Position numbers and translations under genes: made by a program. From contig OX637393.1 in NCBI GenBank assembly GCA_951799425.1, forward strand, positions 15,872,244-15,936,243: a stretch of 64,000 bases of DNA, given 5' to 3'. This DNA comes from Ilex aquifolium. Its lineage: Eukaryota; Streptophyta; Magnoliopsida; Aquifoliales; Aquifoliaceae. This document shows, piece after piece, positions 1 through 12,244 of the stretch (its first letter is position 1; each line of letters begins with the position of its first letter). The notes below the pieces were generated by a model. That model was not told the DNA's origin, searched no databases, and saw nothing but the letters and a program-made list of their open reading frames with translations.

Positions 1-463
1 ATAAATATAGATGATGATAGACTTTGTTGATATTTATCTTTATCATATGTAATTCTCACCCTATAAATAGGGTTGAGCCCCATGTAATCAAACACCTTCA
101 ATAATACATTAATGTAGCCCATAGGGCGCTATCTACTAGTATTAATGGAATTCTTTTGATCCTATCATATCTCTAATAATTTTCATACCAAAATCTAGAC
201 ATTGGTGTCCACAAATCAATGGATAAGCATAACCTACAGTGTATTTGGTCATCAAGACATCCACAACACATGCAAAATGCTATAGCACAGACAGAGAAGA
301 TTCACCTTTGCTCCATCCACCCATCATGACAGCCACAACCTCGTTTGTGTTAGGTTCATCCATCTTTGACTCAGGCTTGTCCACGCCTGAAGTATCTTTA
401 CATAAGAGGAGGCAACATCACTATACAATGCTTCAAAATTAATATCGGAGCATGAAGTCCCTA
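1..463. other. Flank left of the first copia element; possible LTR tail
   Basis: No intact gene. Around 60-130 there is a TATA-like CTATAAATAG followed by a stretch with the look of a retrotransposon R/U5 region, so this may be the end of an older LTR, but no partner copy or primer site was found. The short frames here have no recognisable domain. The right end carries one copy (457-463) of the 7-bp duplication flanking the next element. Confidence 0.3.
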
Positions 464-613
464 TGAAAGAAGAGAATAGAAAGTGAACATAATTGTATAT
501 TGCTTGGTGTACTTTTTCATATACATGAGGAGGTGTATTTATAGTACAAGAAAATAGTAACATATCATGGACTAACCAATGTGGGAGAAAAATTAAACAT
601 ATATACATTAACA
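464..613 (-). repeat. 3' LTR of copia element 1
   Basis: This 150-bp LTR starts TG and ends CA on the plus strand and matches 4847-4989. The polypurine tract adjoins its inner edge, which makes it the 3' LTR of a minus-strand element. Confidence 0.88.
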
Positions 614-959
614 TCCCCCCTCAAACTCAAGGGGTTAAAGTAGAAATCAACTTGAGTTTGGAAATCGGCCCGGCGGATGTGCCTTGGTGAAGATGTCAGT
701 AGTCTGGTCAGATGAAGAAACAGAGAGACAATAAAATGTGCCTCGAGCCACATGTTGTCCTACAAAATGAAAGTCAATCTCAATATGCTTGGTGCGATCA
801 TGGAAAACATCATTGTGAGAAATCTGTATCGCAGTCTGATTGTCATAATAAAGAATAGTAGCACCAGAATGAGAGAGACCTAAATCTTCAAAGAGCCAAC
901 GGAGCCAAAGAAGCTCCTAGGTAGTGGCAGCAAGAGCATGGTACTCTATCTCTATATTT

Positions 960-3900
960 GATCAAGAGATAACAGATTATTTTTTGTTGTGCCAAGAGAT
1001 GAGAGAGTTGCCTAGAAAGAAACAATAACCAGTGATAGAACGACGATCAATAGGATCTCCTGCCCAGTCAGCATCAAAATAGGCGCGTAGCTCGAGAGAT
1101 GATTGAGTGGAGTAATGAAGACCATGAAACATAGTACCATTAATATATCGTAGAATATGAAAAACAACATAATGAGTAAAGCAAGGGGCAGTCAAAAATT
1201 GGTTGACGAGATGAACATCAAAGGCTATATCTGAGCGAGTAACAATGAAATACACAGGACAACCTACCAACTGGCAGTAAAGAGTGGCATTAGGGAGAGG
1301 TGTGCCATCTAAGGGAGTAAGTCAAACATTTTTCTCTAATGGGGTAGGTACATTCTTGCAATCAGTGAGTCCAACACGAATAAGAAAATTATATGCATAC
1401 TTGGGCTAAGAGAGATAATACCCACTGGAGTCAAATAAGATCTCAAGGCCCAAGAAGTAACTGAGAGAGCCAAGATCTTTCAAAGTGTGTATGGAGAAAA
1501 CGTTTGAGATCAGAAATACCAGAAACATCATCCCCATTGATAATCATATCATCAACATAGAAAATAGTAGAGTAATGCCATGCTCAAACTTACGAACAAA
1601 GTGAGTTGAATTATAAGAGTTGGAAGAGAAACCAAAATCTCCAATGACAGCACTAAAGTTTGCAAACTAGGCTCTAGGGGCTTGCTTGAGCCCATATAGT
1701 GCACGACGGAGTTGACAAATCTGATGTCATGTGGTGAATGAGGATAGCCAGGAGGAGGCTACATGTAGACTTCCTCAGTAAGTTCACCATTAAGAAAGAC
1801 ACTTTTGACATCCATCTGATATAGTTTCCACTGGCGAGTCGCAGCAAGAGCTAGTAGGCTTTGAATTGAAGTGAGATGAGTAACGAGAGCAAAAGTCTCC
1901 TCATAATCAATACTATACTCCTGTGTAAATCCCTTGGCCACAGAAGAACCTTGTAACGCTCAATAGAACCACAGAGCGAGTCTTGATCTTATAAACTCAT
2001 TTCCAACTAATAGCTTTTTGGTTAGGAAGAAGATCAACCAAATCCCAAGTATGTGTGTCAGCTAGAGCCTGCAATTCTTCTATCATTGTTTGTTGCCAAT
2101 GAGGGTCAGAGCTAACCTCAAGATAAGAGTGAGGCTCCTGCTAAGATAGAATAGTGAAAAAATAGTTATAATCATGTAAATGACCAGGAATGTTCCTTAC
2201 CCTAGTGGAATGACACTGCGGATGAGCAGGAGATTGAATAACAATAGGAAGTGGTGTAAGGGGTTCAGGAATTGAGTCAAGATCACTATCAGTGTGTAGT
2301 GGGGTAGGAGCAAGATTAACAGGTAGGACAGAAGCCTCTGGATGGTCCATAGATAGGAGCTTCGATCAGTCTGGATGTGGGTTATCAGGATATAGATCCA
2401 TAGATAGATCAGTAAAGAAAGGAGAAGTAGGGGCAAATGAAAGTTGAAGCTAAGACAAGGAGGAGAACACCTGGTGTTCCTAGAAGATGACATGTCGAGA
2501 AACACGAAGACGCTTGAAATATGGATCCCAACAACGATAACCCTTATGTTCAATTCCATAACCCAAGAAACAAAAAGACGTGCCCGAGGTTCCAACTTAG
2601 TAGATTGATGAGGCTGCAGTAAGACAAAACATACACAACCAAAAACTCGAAGAGAGTGGTAATCGGGGGAAGTATGATATTGATTCCCAATAATAGGAGA
2701 GGGAATATGAATGATGGTATAGATTGCAGTAAGAGCAACTTCACCCCAAAAACACTTAGGACACGAAGAAGAGATAAGAAAAGCATGAACAGTATCAAGA
2801 ATATGACAATGTTTATGCTCAGTGCGTCCATTGTGTTGAGATGTGTTAGGACAAGAATGATGAGGAATGGTGCTATGTTGACTGAGAAACTTAAAGAAGG
2901 TGGTGTCTCTATATTTCATGACATTATCAGATCAAAAGACTTTAATGGATCATGAGAATTGAGTTTGGGCCATTTTGAAAAAATTATAATAAATTTGTGG
3001 CAACTGAGATCGAGTTTGCAATAGATAAATCTAAATGAAGCGAAAATAGTCATCAATAAAAATAAAAAAATACTTTGTCCCTCCCATAGTAACAGTTGGA
3101 GAAGGTCCCCAAATATCAAAATGAACTAAATCAAAAGGAGCAGCAGAAAAATAATTACTTTTATTGAAGTGTAAAGTTGGTTGTTTTACAAGTTTACAAG
3201 ACAAGCAATCAAGTTGTTCATTGTGAACATGCCCTAACTGACCAATAGAAATTAAATATTGTAGACGACTTAAAGAAATATGGCTCAAACGAGAATGCCA
3301 AAGACTGAAAGGAGAGTTAGTCGCTTCAGAATCAGCAACTTTAGAAAGGACTGAAGAATATAATTGTTTTGGAACACGAAGATGGATAAGCTCAAACAAA
3401 ATTTCATGTGTATGGAGAATATTAGGCATGTGATATGTATGGAGAAGTGAAACATGGGATGTAATGACATGTCCAACGTGGTTGACATGCATATGGGATC
3501 CATCTACAGTGTGAATGGATAGAACATAACCAACAGATTTTGTGGAAAAAAAACAACAATTCATCAAGGGTCATGTGGTTACAACATGTAAAGTCAAATA
3601 ACCAAGATGATATATCTGAAGTGACAAACAAAGCAGTAAATGATTATCAAATCCAGAAAAAACTTGTTTGATGATAGCCTCAATATCACTGGTAATGAAA
3701 GAGGAAGATGGCGACTCTAGAGGACAAAAGTCATTGACATTAGCAACAACAGAATGAGAAAGAGGCATGGACAACTGGACTGATTGCTTGATCTGTATTG
3801 GTTGGTGTGAGATCTGCCATTCTTGGGTGTATTAGGGTACAAATTTTGGGGACAGTTACTCTGATAGTGGCCTGGGCTCATTTTTGTGACAGAACTTGCA

Positions 3901-4700
3901 AACTCGGGTAGGACAATTGAGTAGTGCATGTCTCTTCTTGTGACAATATGAGTAGTAAGGCTGGGACAACTGATTGCCACGAGGATGATGAGTAGTAAGA
4001 ACAATGTCTGGATGTGGTGATCGGACAACACCAAGATGGGTCTCCTCAGAAAGTAGCTCAGAGATGGCTCGTTCCAAAGTTGGTAAAGGATTGCGATGGA
4101 GAAGAGATGCTCGAATAGGCTCAAAAGTATCAGTGAGAGCCATGAGAAACATAATCAAACGTTGTTGATCACGATAAGTAGTAAACTTCTCCACGACCTC
4201 AGTACATTCCCATTTAGGCTCAGATGGTGTCAACTGATCCCAAATAGTGTATATCTGTGATACAAAACTATTGATTGTTTGACCAGGATCTTGGCGCAAG
4301 TTGTGACGAGTACTAAGAAGTTGGTATTGATGAGTGAGATCTTTTGTTGTGTAATGTTGGTTGAGGAAGTCCCAAATGGTTGTAGCAGTGTCAAAACGAC
4401 CAAACTGATGACTTATGGATGGTGTTGATGTGTTCCGAAACCAAGTGATAATTTGATGAATTCTTGCTTTCCCATTCTTCAACACGTTTAGCGTATTTGT
4501 CACCTGTTCGTCCTTAAGTTGAACAGGTTCCTTGATATCACCAGTGACATAACATCAGAGTTTACGACCTTTGAGAAAACTGGTCATATATTGGGCCCAA
4601 ACGATATAATTGGAGCCCTCAAGAATGATGAAAATTGGCTGGGAGACATCAGATAGAACCATAGTGGATCTTGACGATCGGTGAACGACAAGAAGGTTGC
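960..4700 (-). pseudogene. Broken copia gag-pol polyprotein
   Basis: Reading leftwards on the minus strand: a copia-type gag (about 4503-3856, ending in a Cys/His-rich zinc-knuckle-like stretch); a pre-integrase zinc region with the LWHSRLSH signature and the integrase start (3567-3031); the rest of integrase with an NGRTEH-like segment (2919-2550); an integrase-RT linker (2350-2141); reverse transcriptase including MAKGFTQEY-type sequence (1941-1759) and a YVDD catalytic box near 1555; and RNase H with DADWAGDP and a terminal SWHNKK (1270-977). No frame spans more than one domain, and stops and indels separate them. In life this polyprotein copies and integrates the element; here it is a fossil. 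Protease was not clearly recognised. Confidence 0.88.
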
Positions 4701-4846
4701 CAGAGGATGGCTAGAGGGTCACCGGAGGGTGGCCGGAAGAAAAGAATAGCCTCAAGATTTCTTATGTGGTGGATCCCTCGTAGGGTAACCATAGAGCATA
4801 CTATCCTTAGTTAGAAGAATTCACGAGTCTAGGCTCTGATACCACG

Positions 4847-4989
4847 TGAAAGAAGAAAATAGAAAGTGAATATAATTGTATATTGCTTTGATGTATTTTT
4901 CCATTTACATGAGAAAATATATTTATAGTACAAGGAAATAGTAAATTATCATAAACTAACCGATGTGGAATAGACAATAAACATTAATA
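4847..4989 (-). repeat. 5' LTR of copia element 1
   Basis: This 143-bp copy of the LTR has lost the outer CA end to a transition (TA at 4988-4989). The initiator-Met primer site sits three bases inside it at 4833-4844. Confidence 0.86.
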
Positions 4990-4996
4990 GTCCCTA

Positions 4997-6110
4997 TAAA
5001 AAAAGAGTAACACAGCTCGATGTGCCTACATTTGTTTATATTTATCGTCGTAGAAGTGAAGTAGGTAGAGTTCAAGGTCAATGTGGAGATTGAGACAATC
5101 GTCCCCCATCATGACACTGAAGTCGTAAATGCTGATGTACCACAGGACATTCATAGAGCATCAATATAACTATATAGGGCACAAGATCTAGAGTTAGAGC
5201 CTCGATGTCCCAAACGATTAAGGCGGAAACCACCATGTGGTACATACTTCATTTTTCCATTTTACTTTACTATGTTTTTAGTTTTTCTGTTGTGTACTTA
5301 ACCTAATATCTAATTATGTTTTCTAGAATGTGTAATGTTTAGATTTTAGAGAGTATGTCGTGTTGATGGGAGCAAAAGATGGTATTTATGCTTTTTTGGA
5401 TTGTTTTATATTTGAATTTTTTGGGAGGTTCAATTTATAAATTTAGGTTAGAGCGATACTGGGGCAAATTGGTTGCCAAAAACAGATTGAAACAAAATTT
5501 ATAAACCAGGTCTCTTCAACAAAAAACATGTTTAGCAAGCTCCATTTTTTGTTGAAGATGTATTTTCAATCACGCTTTTAATCGGAATACTCTTGTCCAA
5601 AGATGTGTCACATTTACCATAGAACGATGGATTTGAAACATTTGAGCTTTAGTAGAATAAGAAAGGACAATGATATAGGGACCCTCTTTTATGACCTAAT
5701 TTATTATAGCTATTATATAGCTAGTAAATTTTAATATTAGATGAAGTTCACCTTTAATCTAATTATTGTAAGTACAAATATTATTTTCTAATATTTGAAA
5801 TAGGTTAAAACAAAATATTTTACGTGAATCATGTTTAAGAGTAAACATCAGGTTACACCAAGTGATATTGATTGTCCAATAATAAACAAATAAATTGACA
5901 AAATTAATCTTACTTCTTCAAATAACCACCCTATCATGCAAGATAATAACTGTCACATATTCAAAAAAGTGGGGTTCACATGCCCACTTGTTATTTATTA
6001 TTAGACGAATACACCATGTGACAACGGTAATGTAATTGTTACTACTTGTATGATGGAAAAATGTAAGGATGAAAAATTTAAAATATGGAAAATTTGAGGG
6101 ATAGATAAAA
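4997..6110. other. Intergenic DNA, no gene recognised
   Basis: No open frame of note, no splice-linked exons and no repeat partner in the window were seen. Base composition is ordinary to AT-rich. It is the DNA between the copia element and the spacer upstream of the VQ gene. Confidence 0.6.
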
Positions 6111-6115
6111 TATTA

Positions 6116-6414
6116 TGTTTGATAAGGAAGAAAAATAAAAAGGATGGAAAAGTGGATGGATTAACTTTCCTTCCAATTCACCAACATCAATTCCTCCAAA
6201 ATTGGAAAGAAAAGTAAATAAAAATTTAATTACGTGTGTTGAAATATATGTTATTTGTCTATATATCATTTGATATATACATATATTATATTTATCAATT
6301 ACATATTATATATACATTAATTTTATATATAAATATAATAATAAAATATATAAAAAATAATAATTAAAATTAAAATTAAAAAATAAAAAATAATTTTTTC
6401 CATCTTATCAAACA
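6116..6414. repeat. AT-rich inverted repeat, MITE-like
   Basis: TGTTTGATAAGG at 6116 pairs with the complement of the segment ending at 6414 (CATCTTATCAAACA). The interior is almost pure A/T with poly-A runs. No target duplication could be fixed, so the boundaries are approximate and the transposon nature is inferred. Confidence 0.4.
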
Positions 6415-6730
6415 CAAAAAAAAAATCAATTATTTTTACTTTTCATCCCCCTTACTAAATATAAAAAAAAAAAAAAAAATTCATCCATTAAAAAATAAAA
6501 AATATATTCCTTCTACTTTTTATCTTTTTTCAAAAGTACATCATATTTGGACAAAACTCCAAATGTCCCACGGAGAAGTTCCCAAAAAGCCAAGGATGAG
6601 CCACTGCATGACGTATTATCATCTATGATCAGCATATTCAAATGAACGGGTTGTTTCCTGGAAGCCCCTTTCTCTCTCTTTCTTATATGAATGTTTAACA
6701 TTCAACATGTCTTTCTCTGACTAGAAGTCG

Positions 6731-6738
6731 CTATATAC
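6731..6738 (+). promoter_or_regulatory. TATA-like box of the VQ gene
   Basis: CTATATAC lies about 96 bp before the ATG, a normal distance for a plant TATA box plus a short 5' leader. A pyrimidine-rich stretch (6650-6690, CTTTCTCTCTC) lies just upstream. No start site can be proved from sequence. Confidence 0.5.
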
Positions 6739-6827
6739 ACATGCTAACCGTGGTTGCTTCTTCCTTTCCTAACAAAGGAATGAAGGAGAGTCCTTGAGAG
6801 AAACAAAACACCCAAAACATATTAACC

Positions 6828-7496
6828 ATGACTCACCCCCTGTCAAGTTCTACTGAATGGTTTCAGTACCATCATCCCACTACTAGTAGACCGGAGGCAC
6901 CTTCCGGCGGACTCTCCGACGCTTCTCCTACGACCACAAGAACCAACACCTGCACTGACGCCATGTTTAGTCCAAACAATTCAAGCACAGTTGGTGGCAA
7001 TTTGAGCCCTCAGGGTGATATATCGAAACCAATCCGCCGTAGGTCGAGAGTTTCTAGGAAGACACCCATAACCATCCTCAACGCCACCACTACCAACTTT
7101 CGAGCATTGGTACAGCAGTTCACCGGCTGCCGCGGCGCAACCTCTTCACTTAGTGTCCAGAAAAGTCCGGTCAACTTGAACTTTGGACCGGTGGGCGATC
7201 AAAAAAATCTACTCGAGCCGAGTCACACGTTGACTGGTTATCATTGTTACAACGAACAAGGTCAGGCTCAGGCTCAGCAGCAACAGCTACCAAGGTACCA
7301 ATACCAAGATCATCATCAAGACAAAGGCCAGCAATATGGGTTCTCTTTTGATAATACTAGCGATGTGTTTCTTTCAATGTCAAGCAACCCAAGAGCTGGA
7401 ATGTTGAGAATGGATGAGTTTGGATGGGACAATGAGTTTGGCATGGACAGTTCAGCTACTTCGGCTGTAATTAATCCCATGCAAGAAGGCACCTGA
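6828..7496 (+). CDS. VQ motif-containing protein (VQ22/JAV1-like group)
   Basis: An intact single-exon frame encodes 222 residues. Residues 91-100 read FRALVQQFTG, a perfect FxxxVQxxTG core (V95, Q96). It is preceded by a basic patch RRRSRVSRK (70-78), the layout of the plant VQ subgroup that includes Arabidopsis VQ22/JAV1. VQ proteins act in the nucleus as partners of WRKY transcription factors and often restrain or tune defence and jasmonate responses. The N-terminus is Ser/Thr-rich, and residues 140-170 are Gln/His-rich and low in complexity. The C-terminal third is acidic and aromatic (DEFGWDNEFGMD). Lack of introns and a length near 220 residues are normal for the family. The chosen ATG is the first after the TATA-like box and has no upstream in-frame alternative. 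It is the only apparently intact uninterrupted host gene here. The subgroup assignment is inference. Confidence 0.9.
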   Translation: MTHPLSSSTEWFQYHHPTTSRPEAPSGGLSDASPTTTRTNTCTDAMFSPNNSSTVGGNLSPQGDISKPIRRRSRVSRKTPITILNATTTNFRALVQQFTGCRGATSSLSVQKSPVNLNFGPVGDQKNLLEPSHTLTGYHCYNEQGQAQAQQQQLPRYQYQDHHQDKGQQYGFSFDNTSDVFLSMSSNPRAGMLRMDEFGWDNEFGMDSSATSAVINPMQEGT

Positions 7497-8471
7497 AAAT
7501 CTAATTTAAAGTTTTGGGCCTTTGATGGAAATTTCCTTCTCCTATTTTTTGGCCTTATTTGTTTTTTTTTTTCGGGTAAATGCTTTATTTGGTTTACCTT
7601 AGATGATTAGATGTTGTTTCTAAAATCATACTTGTACTTGTAATGTTGATCTTATATTGGTGCTGATGAATAGTATTTCGGTTCAATAGTTGATGGAATA
7701 TATAATATATTATCAATTCAATGACAGTAATGGATTAAGTAAATAAAATATACACCTATATAGACTAGAATTTGATGATACTATTCAAGCTTATCTCCCC
7801 GTTGCCCTAAGCTTGGAGACCGGGGGATGCTCAGACTGGATTTCCTGACAGCTTCCTTGTTAAGATATATAAGAACTAGTGCTGGAAAACAAATGAACTT
7901 GTGAATTCTCGCACGAGAAGTAATAATTTAATAGTGTTGTGGATTGATAGTGATCAGACTCAGTGATAATTTAATATTAGGATTCACTAATAATCTAATG
8001 ACTACAATCATTAAATTTTTAAAGTATATCTTCAAATTATATCTCAATAGCATTGCTCCAAAAATAATAAGTAAATAAGATTTAAAGGGACAAGTTAGAA
8101 CTAAAATATCATTGGAATCCGATCCAACAATACTAGAATTGATTCTGAACACACACCCTTTATAACTTCGATACTGCCTGCCCAGGTAATCCAACTGTGT
8201 ATAATTCTTTTTATTTTTATTTTTTTGGTTCAACGTTTTGGACTGTCTGGATTAACTTATGCACAAATCAACTAATTTTCTCTCCAATTCAATTAAAGAC
8301 AGACCATCCATGTTGAAATTAAGATATTGATGAGAGGTAAATTCCTTTTCATTTCCCCCTAAAAGGTAGAATTGCCTTTGGCATAAACAACACATTCGAA
8401 CATCTTAGGCTCGATTCTAATTGAATATCTCCCAAGTTTACCTGCTATCTATTTCTCATTTGCACAAAATA
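7497..8471. other. 3' flank of the VQ gene; no further gene
   Basis: The first 200 bp are T-rich and probably hold the 3' untranslated region, though no single poly-A signal stands out. At 8037-8058 the right half of a MITE terminus is seen (CAATAGCATTGCTC), like the elements at 10617 and 44827, but its left end was not found. Confidence 0.45.
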
Positions 8472-8835
8472 AAAACTTTTGGACAACATATATTTTTGAT
8501 ACTCAAATTATCTGTTTTGTATCAATTTGGTCTCTGTGCATATCATATGACTAAACTTGAGTGGTATTTTTTTGAAACTCAAGGGACTAAAAGGATACAA
8601 ATGTAAACTTGAAGTATTAAAATGACAAACATTGAAAATTTGAGAGATCCAAGTACCCTTTAAGTGTGGTCATGTGAGACTCACATCCAGTGGACAACTT
8701 AAATTGTCATTTCAATTGGACAAGAATGATACAAATTAAATTTTAAGTAACTAAAATAATAATTAAAAAAATGAGTACTAAAGGAATACAAAGCACATAT
8801 TTGAGGGACTATTATTATATTTAGCCAAAACTTTT
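8472..8835. repeat. Inverted-repeat element, MULE/MITE-like
   Basis: The first roughly 55 bases (AAAACTTTTGGACAAC...) match the complement of the last 55 (ending GCCAAAACTTTT) with scattered mismatches. The interior carries phrases such as GGGACTA and TTTGGTC common in plant non-autonomous TIR elements. No convincing target duplication flanks it. Confidence 0.42.
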
Positions 8836-10607
8836 ATATGATACGAAAAAATACATTTTGGATGGATTTTTGGAAAATGTTTGGATTGGCTTTTTCAAAC
8901 CCTTCCAAATTCAAACTCTTCTTTACAAAGATGAGATTCAACATTAAATCCAGTCCATACTTATGTTTGTTATGCCCACAGATATATCACTATTATGATA
9001 ATATATTTGTATATAAATGATTATTGTGTCTCTTCACCAATCATAATAATCTTTTTGTATCTTGAATCCGTTAACCCTCATTCGAAACCCACCCCCCATG
9101 GATTTGATGAAACTCATGATCTTAAGTTTAAGGTTCGGGCCAATAGCGGACCGAGTTTGGAAACTCAAGCTTCAAAATTTTGGTCAAACATAAATTTTGT
9201 ATATCATTTAAACGATTTTTTGCAACCAATTTTCCAAAGCTCTCCCAACCACCCCCCCCCCCCCCCCCAAAAAAAAAAAAAAATCCCAATTACCAAATAG
9301 CCCCAAAATGCTTTCCTTACCGGTTGCAAAAGTAGACTGGCCGATGGGACCAACTCAATAGACTGGCCGGTGGGACCAACTCAATGGAAACTATTAAGGG
9401 AGCACCTCAAGTTTGACTGCTGCTATCACTCACCATCAAACAGCCATTGCTTTACGCCACCGCAGCCTACATTTTCATAATTTTAAATTTATTTGTCAAA
9501 TTAATATTATTTTTATAAAAAGCGTATTTCAGAGCTTTTGTATCGAAATAGTATTTCGGAAACACACTTTGTGAAGGTTTTATTACATTTGAAATGTATT
9601 TGCAAAATACGTTTTTGATATAAAAGTGTATTATTTCATAAAAACAACCAATTTATTATTCCAGTTAATTTTTTCAATTATAATCTAAAGTTGCATGGAG
9701 AGAACAAAAAAAGAACTAAATGGAGACTTCTCTTTAAACCCGCTTGAATTGAAGTGATGAGATCACAAAGAAGGAAATAAGGCTTCTATTGACTAAAGGT
9801 TGGGTCTTCGCTTTCTTATTGACTAATATTTACTTTGTTCGATTCAAAAGGCGGACAACCCCCAACTAGTCGTATGGGGTGGGGTGCTTGTGGTAAGCTG
9901 CCTTGGATATGAGGAATTCTTTAAAAAATAGGTCAAGTGCAGTAGTTTACGAATATCTTTCTATCAATAGATAGAAATGAGCGATATAGAAAATATAACG
10001 ACCTTACTCTATTGCTTCCTAAAATCAGGTCTGATCAAATAAGGGATCAAACCGCTCGTTGTGTTCGAAGTCGACATGGAGATATTATAGCAGGTTGTCA
10101 CCTAAACCCAAATGTGCCTTTTATATGTTCTTTTCTATTTTCTACAGATTTCCTTCGGCCTTGATTAAAAGAGATGCCTGAACATTATGACTAGATATCT
10201 ACACTTTCCTGAATATATAATGTTTGGCAATTTTTTCAATTTTTTTTTTTTATTTACTTTTTTAAATACTTTCTAAGTAGTATCAGTTTATGTATCTATT
10301 TTTATTAATTCTTCCTTATTTGGGCTTACTCAATTTTCCTAATCGTAACTACATATAGAGTAGCATGAATAATGATCATATATAATAAATGCATTATTTA
10401 TTTACTAAGATTTATATAGATTACTTTTATTATATAATGGTCAAGTTTCCTTTTCATGGACCACAAAATTATACAACAAAATTATATTTTATTTAAAAAA
10501 GTATTTTTTTTTTTGTAAAAAAGATGATTAACAATAGCTAAGACCTTTCACTTTGCTTTCAAAAATAAGGTCATGGTTATAGCTTTACGTTGAACTGAAC
10601 TTCCCTA
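8836..10607. other. Intergenic DNA with homopolymers and a short tandem duplication
   Basis: No gene found. It includes a poly-C/poly-A tract at about 9250-9283, a 26-bp tandem duplication at 9334-9385, and AT-rich DNA up to the MITE at 10617. Short frames here have no recognisable product. Confidence 0.5.
9334..9385. repeat. 26-bp direct tandem duplication
   Basis: Two head-to-tail copies of a 26-bp unit (AGACTGGCC[A/G]...CTCAAT; 9334-9359 and 9360-9385) differ at one position. It looks like a recent slippage duplication, with no visible function. Confidence 0.85.
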
Positions 10608-10616
10608 TTCAAAATA

Positions 10617-10797
10617 GAGTAATACTATTTGGACCTAAAAATTTGACCTAATTTGCTGACATAATGATGTGGCTTCACCAGAACTATTGGATCAACATCA
10701 AGTTCTAATGTTTGATGGGTCCCACAATCAATCCAAAGGTCATAATAAATTAGGTCAGTAAATTAAGTTAATAAATTAGATCCCAATAATATTGCTC
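10617..10797. mobile_element. Mutator-type MITE with 9-bp target duplication
   Basis: A 181-bp element bounded by inverted ends GAGTAATACTATTTGGACC and the complement GAGCAATATTATTGGGATC. It is flanked by an exact 9-bp duplication, TTCAAAATA, at 10608-10616 and 10798-10806. Nine-base duplications are typical of Mutator-like elements. There is no coding capacity. A related copy with its own 9-bp duplication lies at 44827-44994. Confidence 0.82.
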
Positions 10798-10806
10798 TTC
10801 AAAATA

Positions 10807-12236
10807 TAGTGTGCGACTCCTTTGCCAATCCCAAGTGTGTTGTTCACATTTGGAGACTAAATTTATTTCAACTATTAGATTAATTGTGTCAATGTTGGAC
10901 GAAACCTACTTTTAAATCGCAATCTCATTATTATTTTTTCAATATCGGAAACTTGGTCTTACCCACGTCTTTAGTTTGTCTAGTCAAAACTCAACACCTA
11001 AAATTGACGTGGTTGGTTTTAAAAGGTTCCTTGAACTCTTGTTTCTTGTGCTTTATTTTCTTGAAGTTAATTCTCTATGCACGTGCTCTTCTTTGACCCT
11101 ACATTGTCATCCATTCTGTCGTCTATACACATAATTTCCATGTAGTACCAGTTTTTCTCACAAAAGTATCCGCTTGACTTGGCATGAACACCTTATTAAT
11201 AACGTGTCTAAATTTACTCTTAGGTGAACGACCAGTCCGATCCATCATTCCCCTCCCTTCAAATGGTTTCATTACAGTTGATTCAAAAGATAATTGACAG
11301 ATCAAGGAAATTTTTTTTTTTTTTTTGGGTACCTGAAAAGTAATCAATTTGATGTCATTTTTTGCTGCGTAGACTCGTTCAAATGAATGTGAATAAGTAT
11401 GAACATGAAGCTTGGCGCATAATGATCTGGCCACTTGGGAGAAAAGGGTTGTCCATAGACCGGGCCAGGCGCATCCCGTCAAAAAAAATTGGGTCAGGCA
11501 GGGCTACTGTCGGACCAAACCCATGCTGTACAGAAGCTTGGTCGGCCAGGGTGGGACCCAGGGTCCTACGCCATAACAAATGGTGGGTGTTGTCATGCAG
11601 GTTATTGGCGGGTTAGACCAAGGCCACGCATTCTATTTTAACTAAAACTAAATGTTATAAAATGAACGAAATATTAGCAAAATAATAATGCACAAAATTA
11701 TATATAAAACTAGTCCTTCAAGAAGTCAGTTGAGAAATAAGGAGAGAATAGAAGTCTCGAGAAGTACTTCTCTTTTGATGTTCAAGATCACACTATTTTT
11801 ACTCTAGATTTGCAATAACTCTTTGGATGACCATTACACAAAAATAGTATTGGATTCACAAATGTTGCATCATTAAAACTTTTTTTTTCTTTTTTTTCTT
11901 TTTTTTTTGGGGGGGGGGAGGGTGTAAAGGGGGTAAGGGGATGGAAACTTGAACCATTGACTTTAAGAAGACAAAACATTTACAAGACACGTAGTACTAT
12001 TTGACCAAAGGTCCGTACCTCAATTTTCTATCCTTTTTCACAGAGCTGACACATGTTTATGATTATTTAATCATTCCTCCAATTGATTATATTTGAACAT
12101 TTTACTCGCTCATTCAATGCCTTTGGTCATTCATACCACATTAGAAATCTAAGAGAAACTATAACTTGAACAAGCTTATAAAATGGGTTAAATGGGCCCC
12201 TGCCAAACTAGCCAACTTTGAGTGAGTGTATTTGTG
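10807..12236. other. Intergenic DNA, no gene supported
   Basis: A GC-rich patch at 11440-11630 opens frames on both strands, but none shows a domain, codon bias or splice structure. Homopolymer T/G tracts lie at 11880-11935. Nothing else recognised. Confidence 0.5.
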
Positions 12237-12244
12237 TCCTTAGC

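Larger units (their letters stand above)
464..4989 (-). mobile_element. Ty1/copia LTR retrotransposon, full-length but decayed
   Basis: Two direct terminal repeats of about 150 bp (464-613 and 4847-4989) enclose copia domains in the order gag, integrase, reverse transcriptase, RNase H, read on the minus strand. Next to the right LTR lies the complement of TGGTATCAGAGC (4833-4844), the plant initiator-Met tRNA primer-binding site. Next to the left LTR is a polypurine tract (614-630 on the complement). The element is flanked by GTCCCTA at 457-463 and 4990-4996, the apparent target duplication (copia normally makes 5 bp, so part of the match may be chance). Stops and frameshifts in every domain make it immobile. 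The two LTRs differ at many sites, so the insertion is not recent. Confidence 0.92.

Noticed and set aside
11123..11616. Three overlapping frames of 66-119 residues
   Set aside because: Opposite-strand overlap, no domain, no splice or promoter context; composition of a local GC-rich patch.
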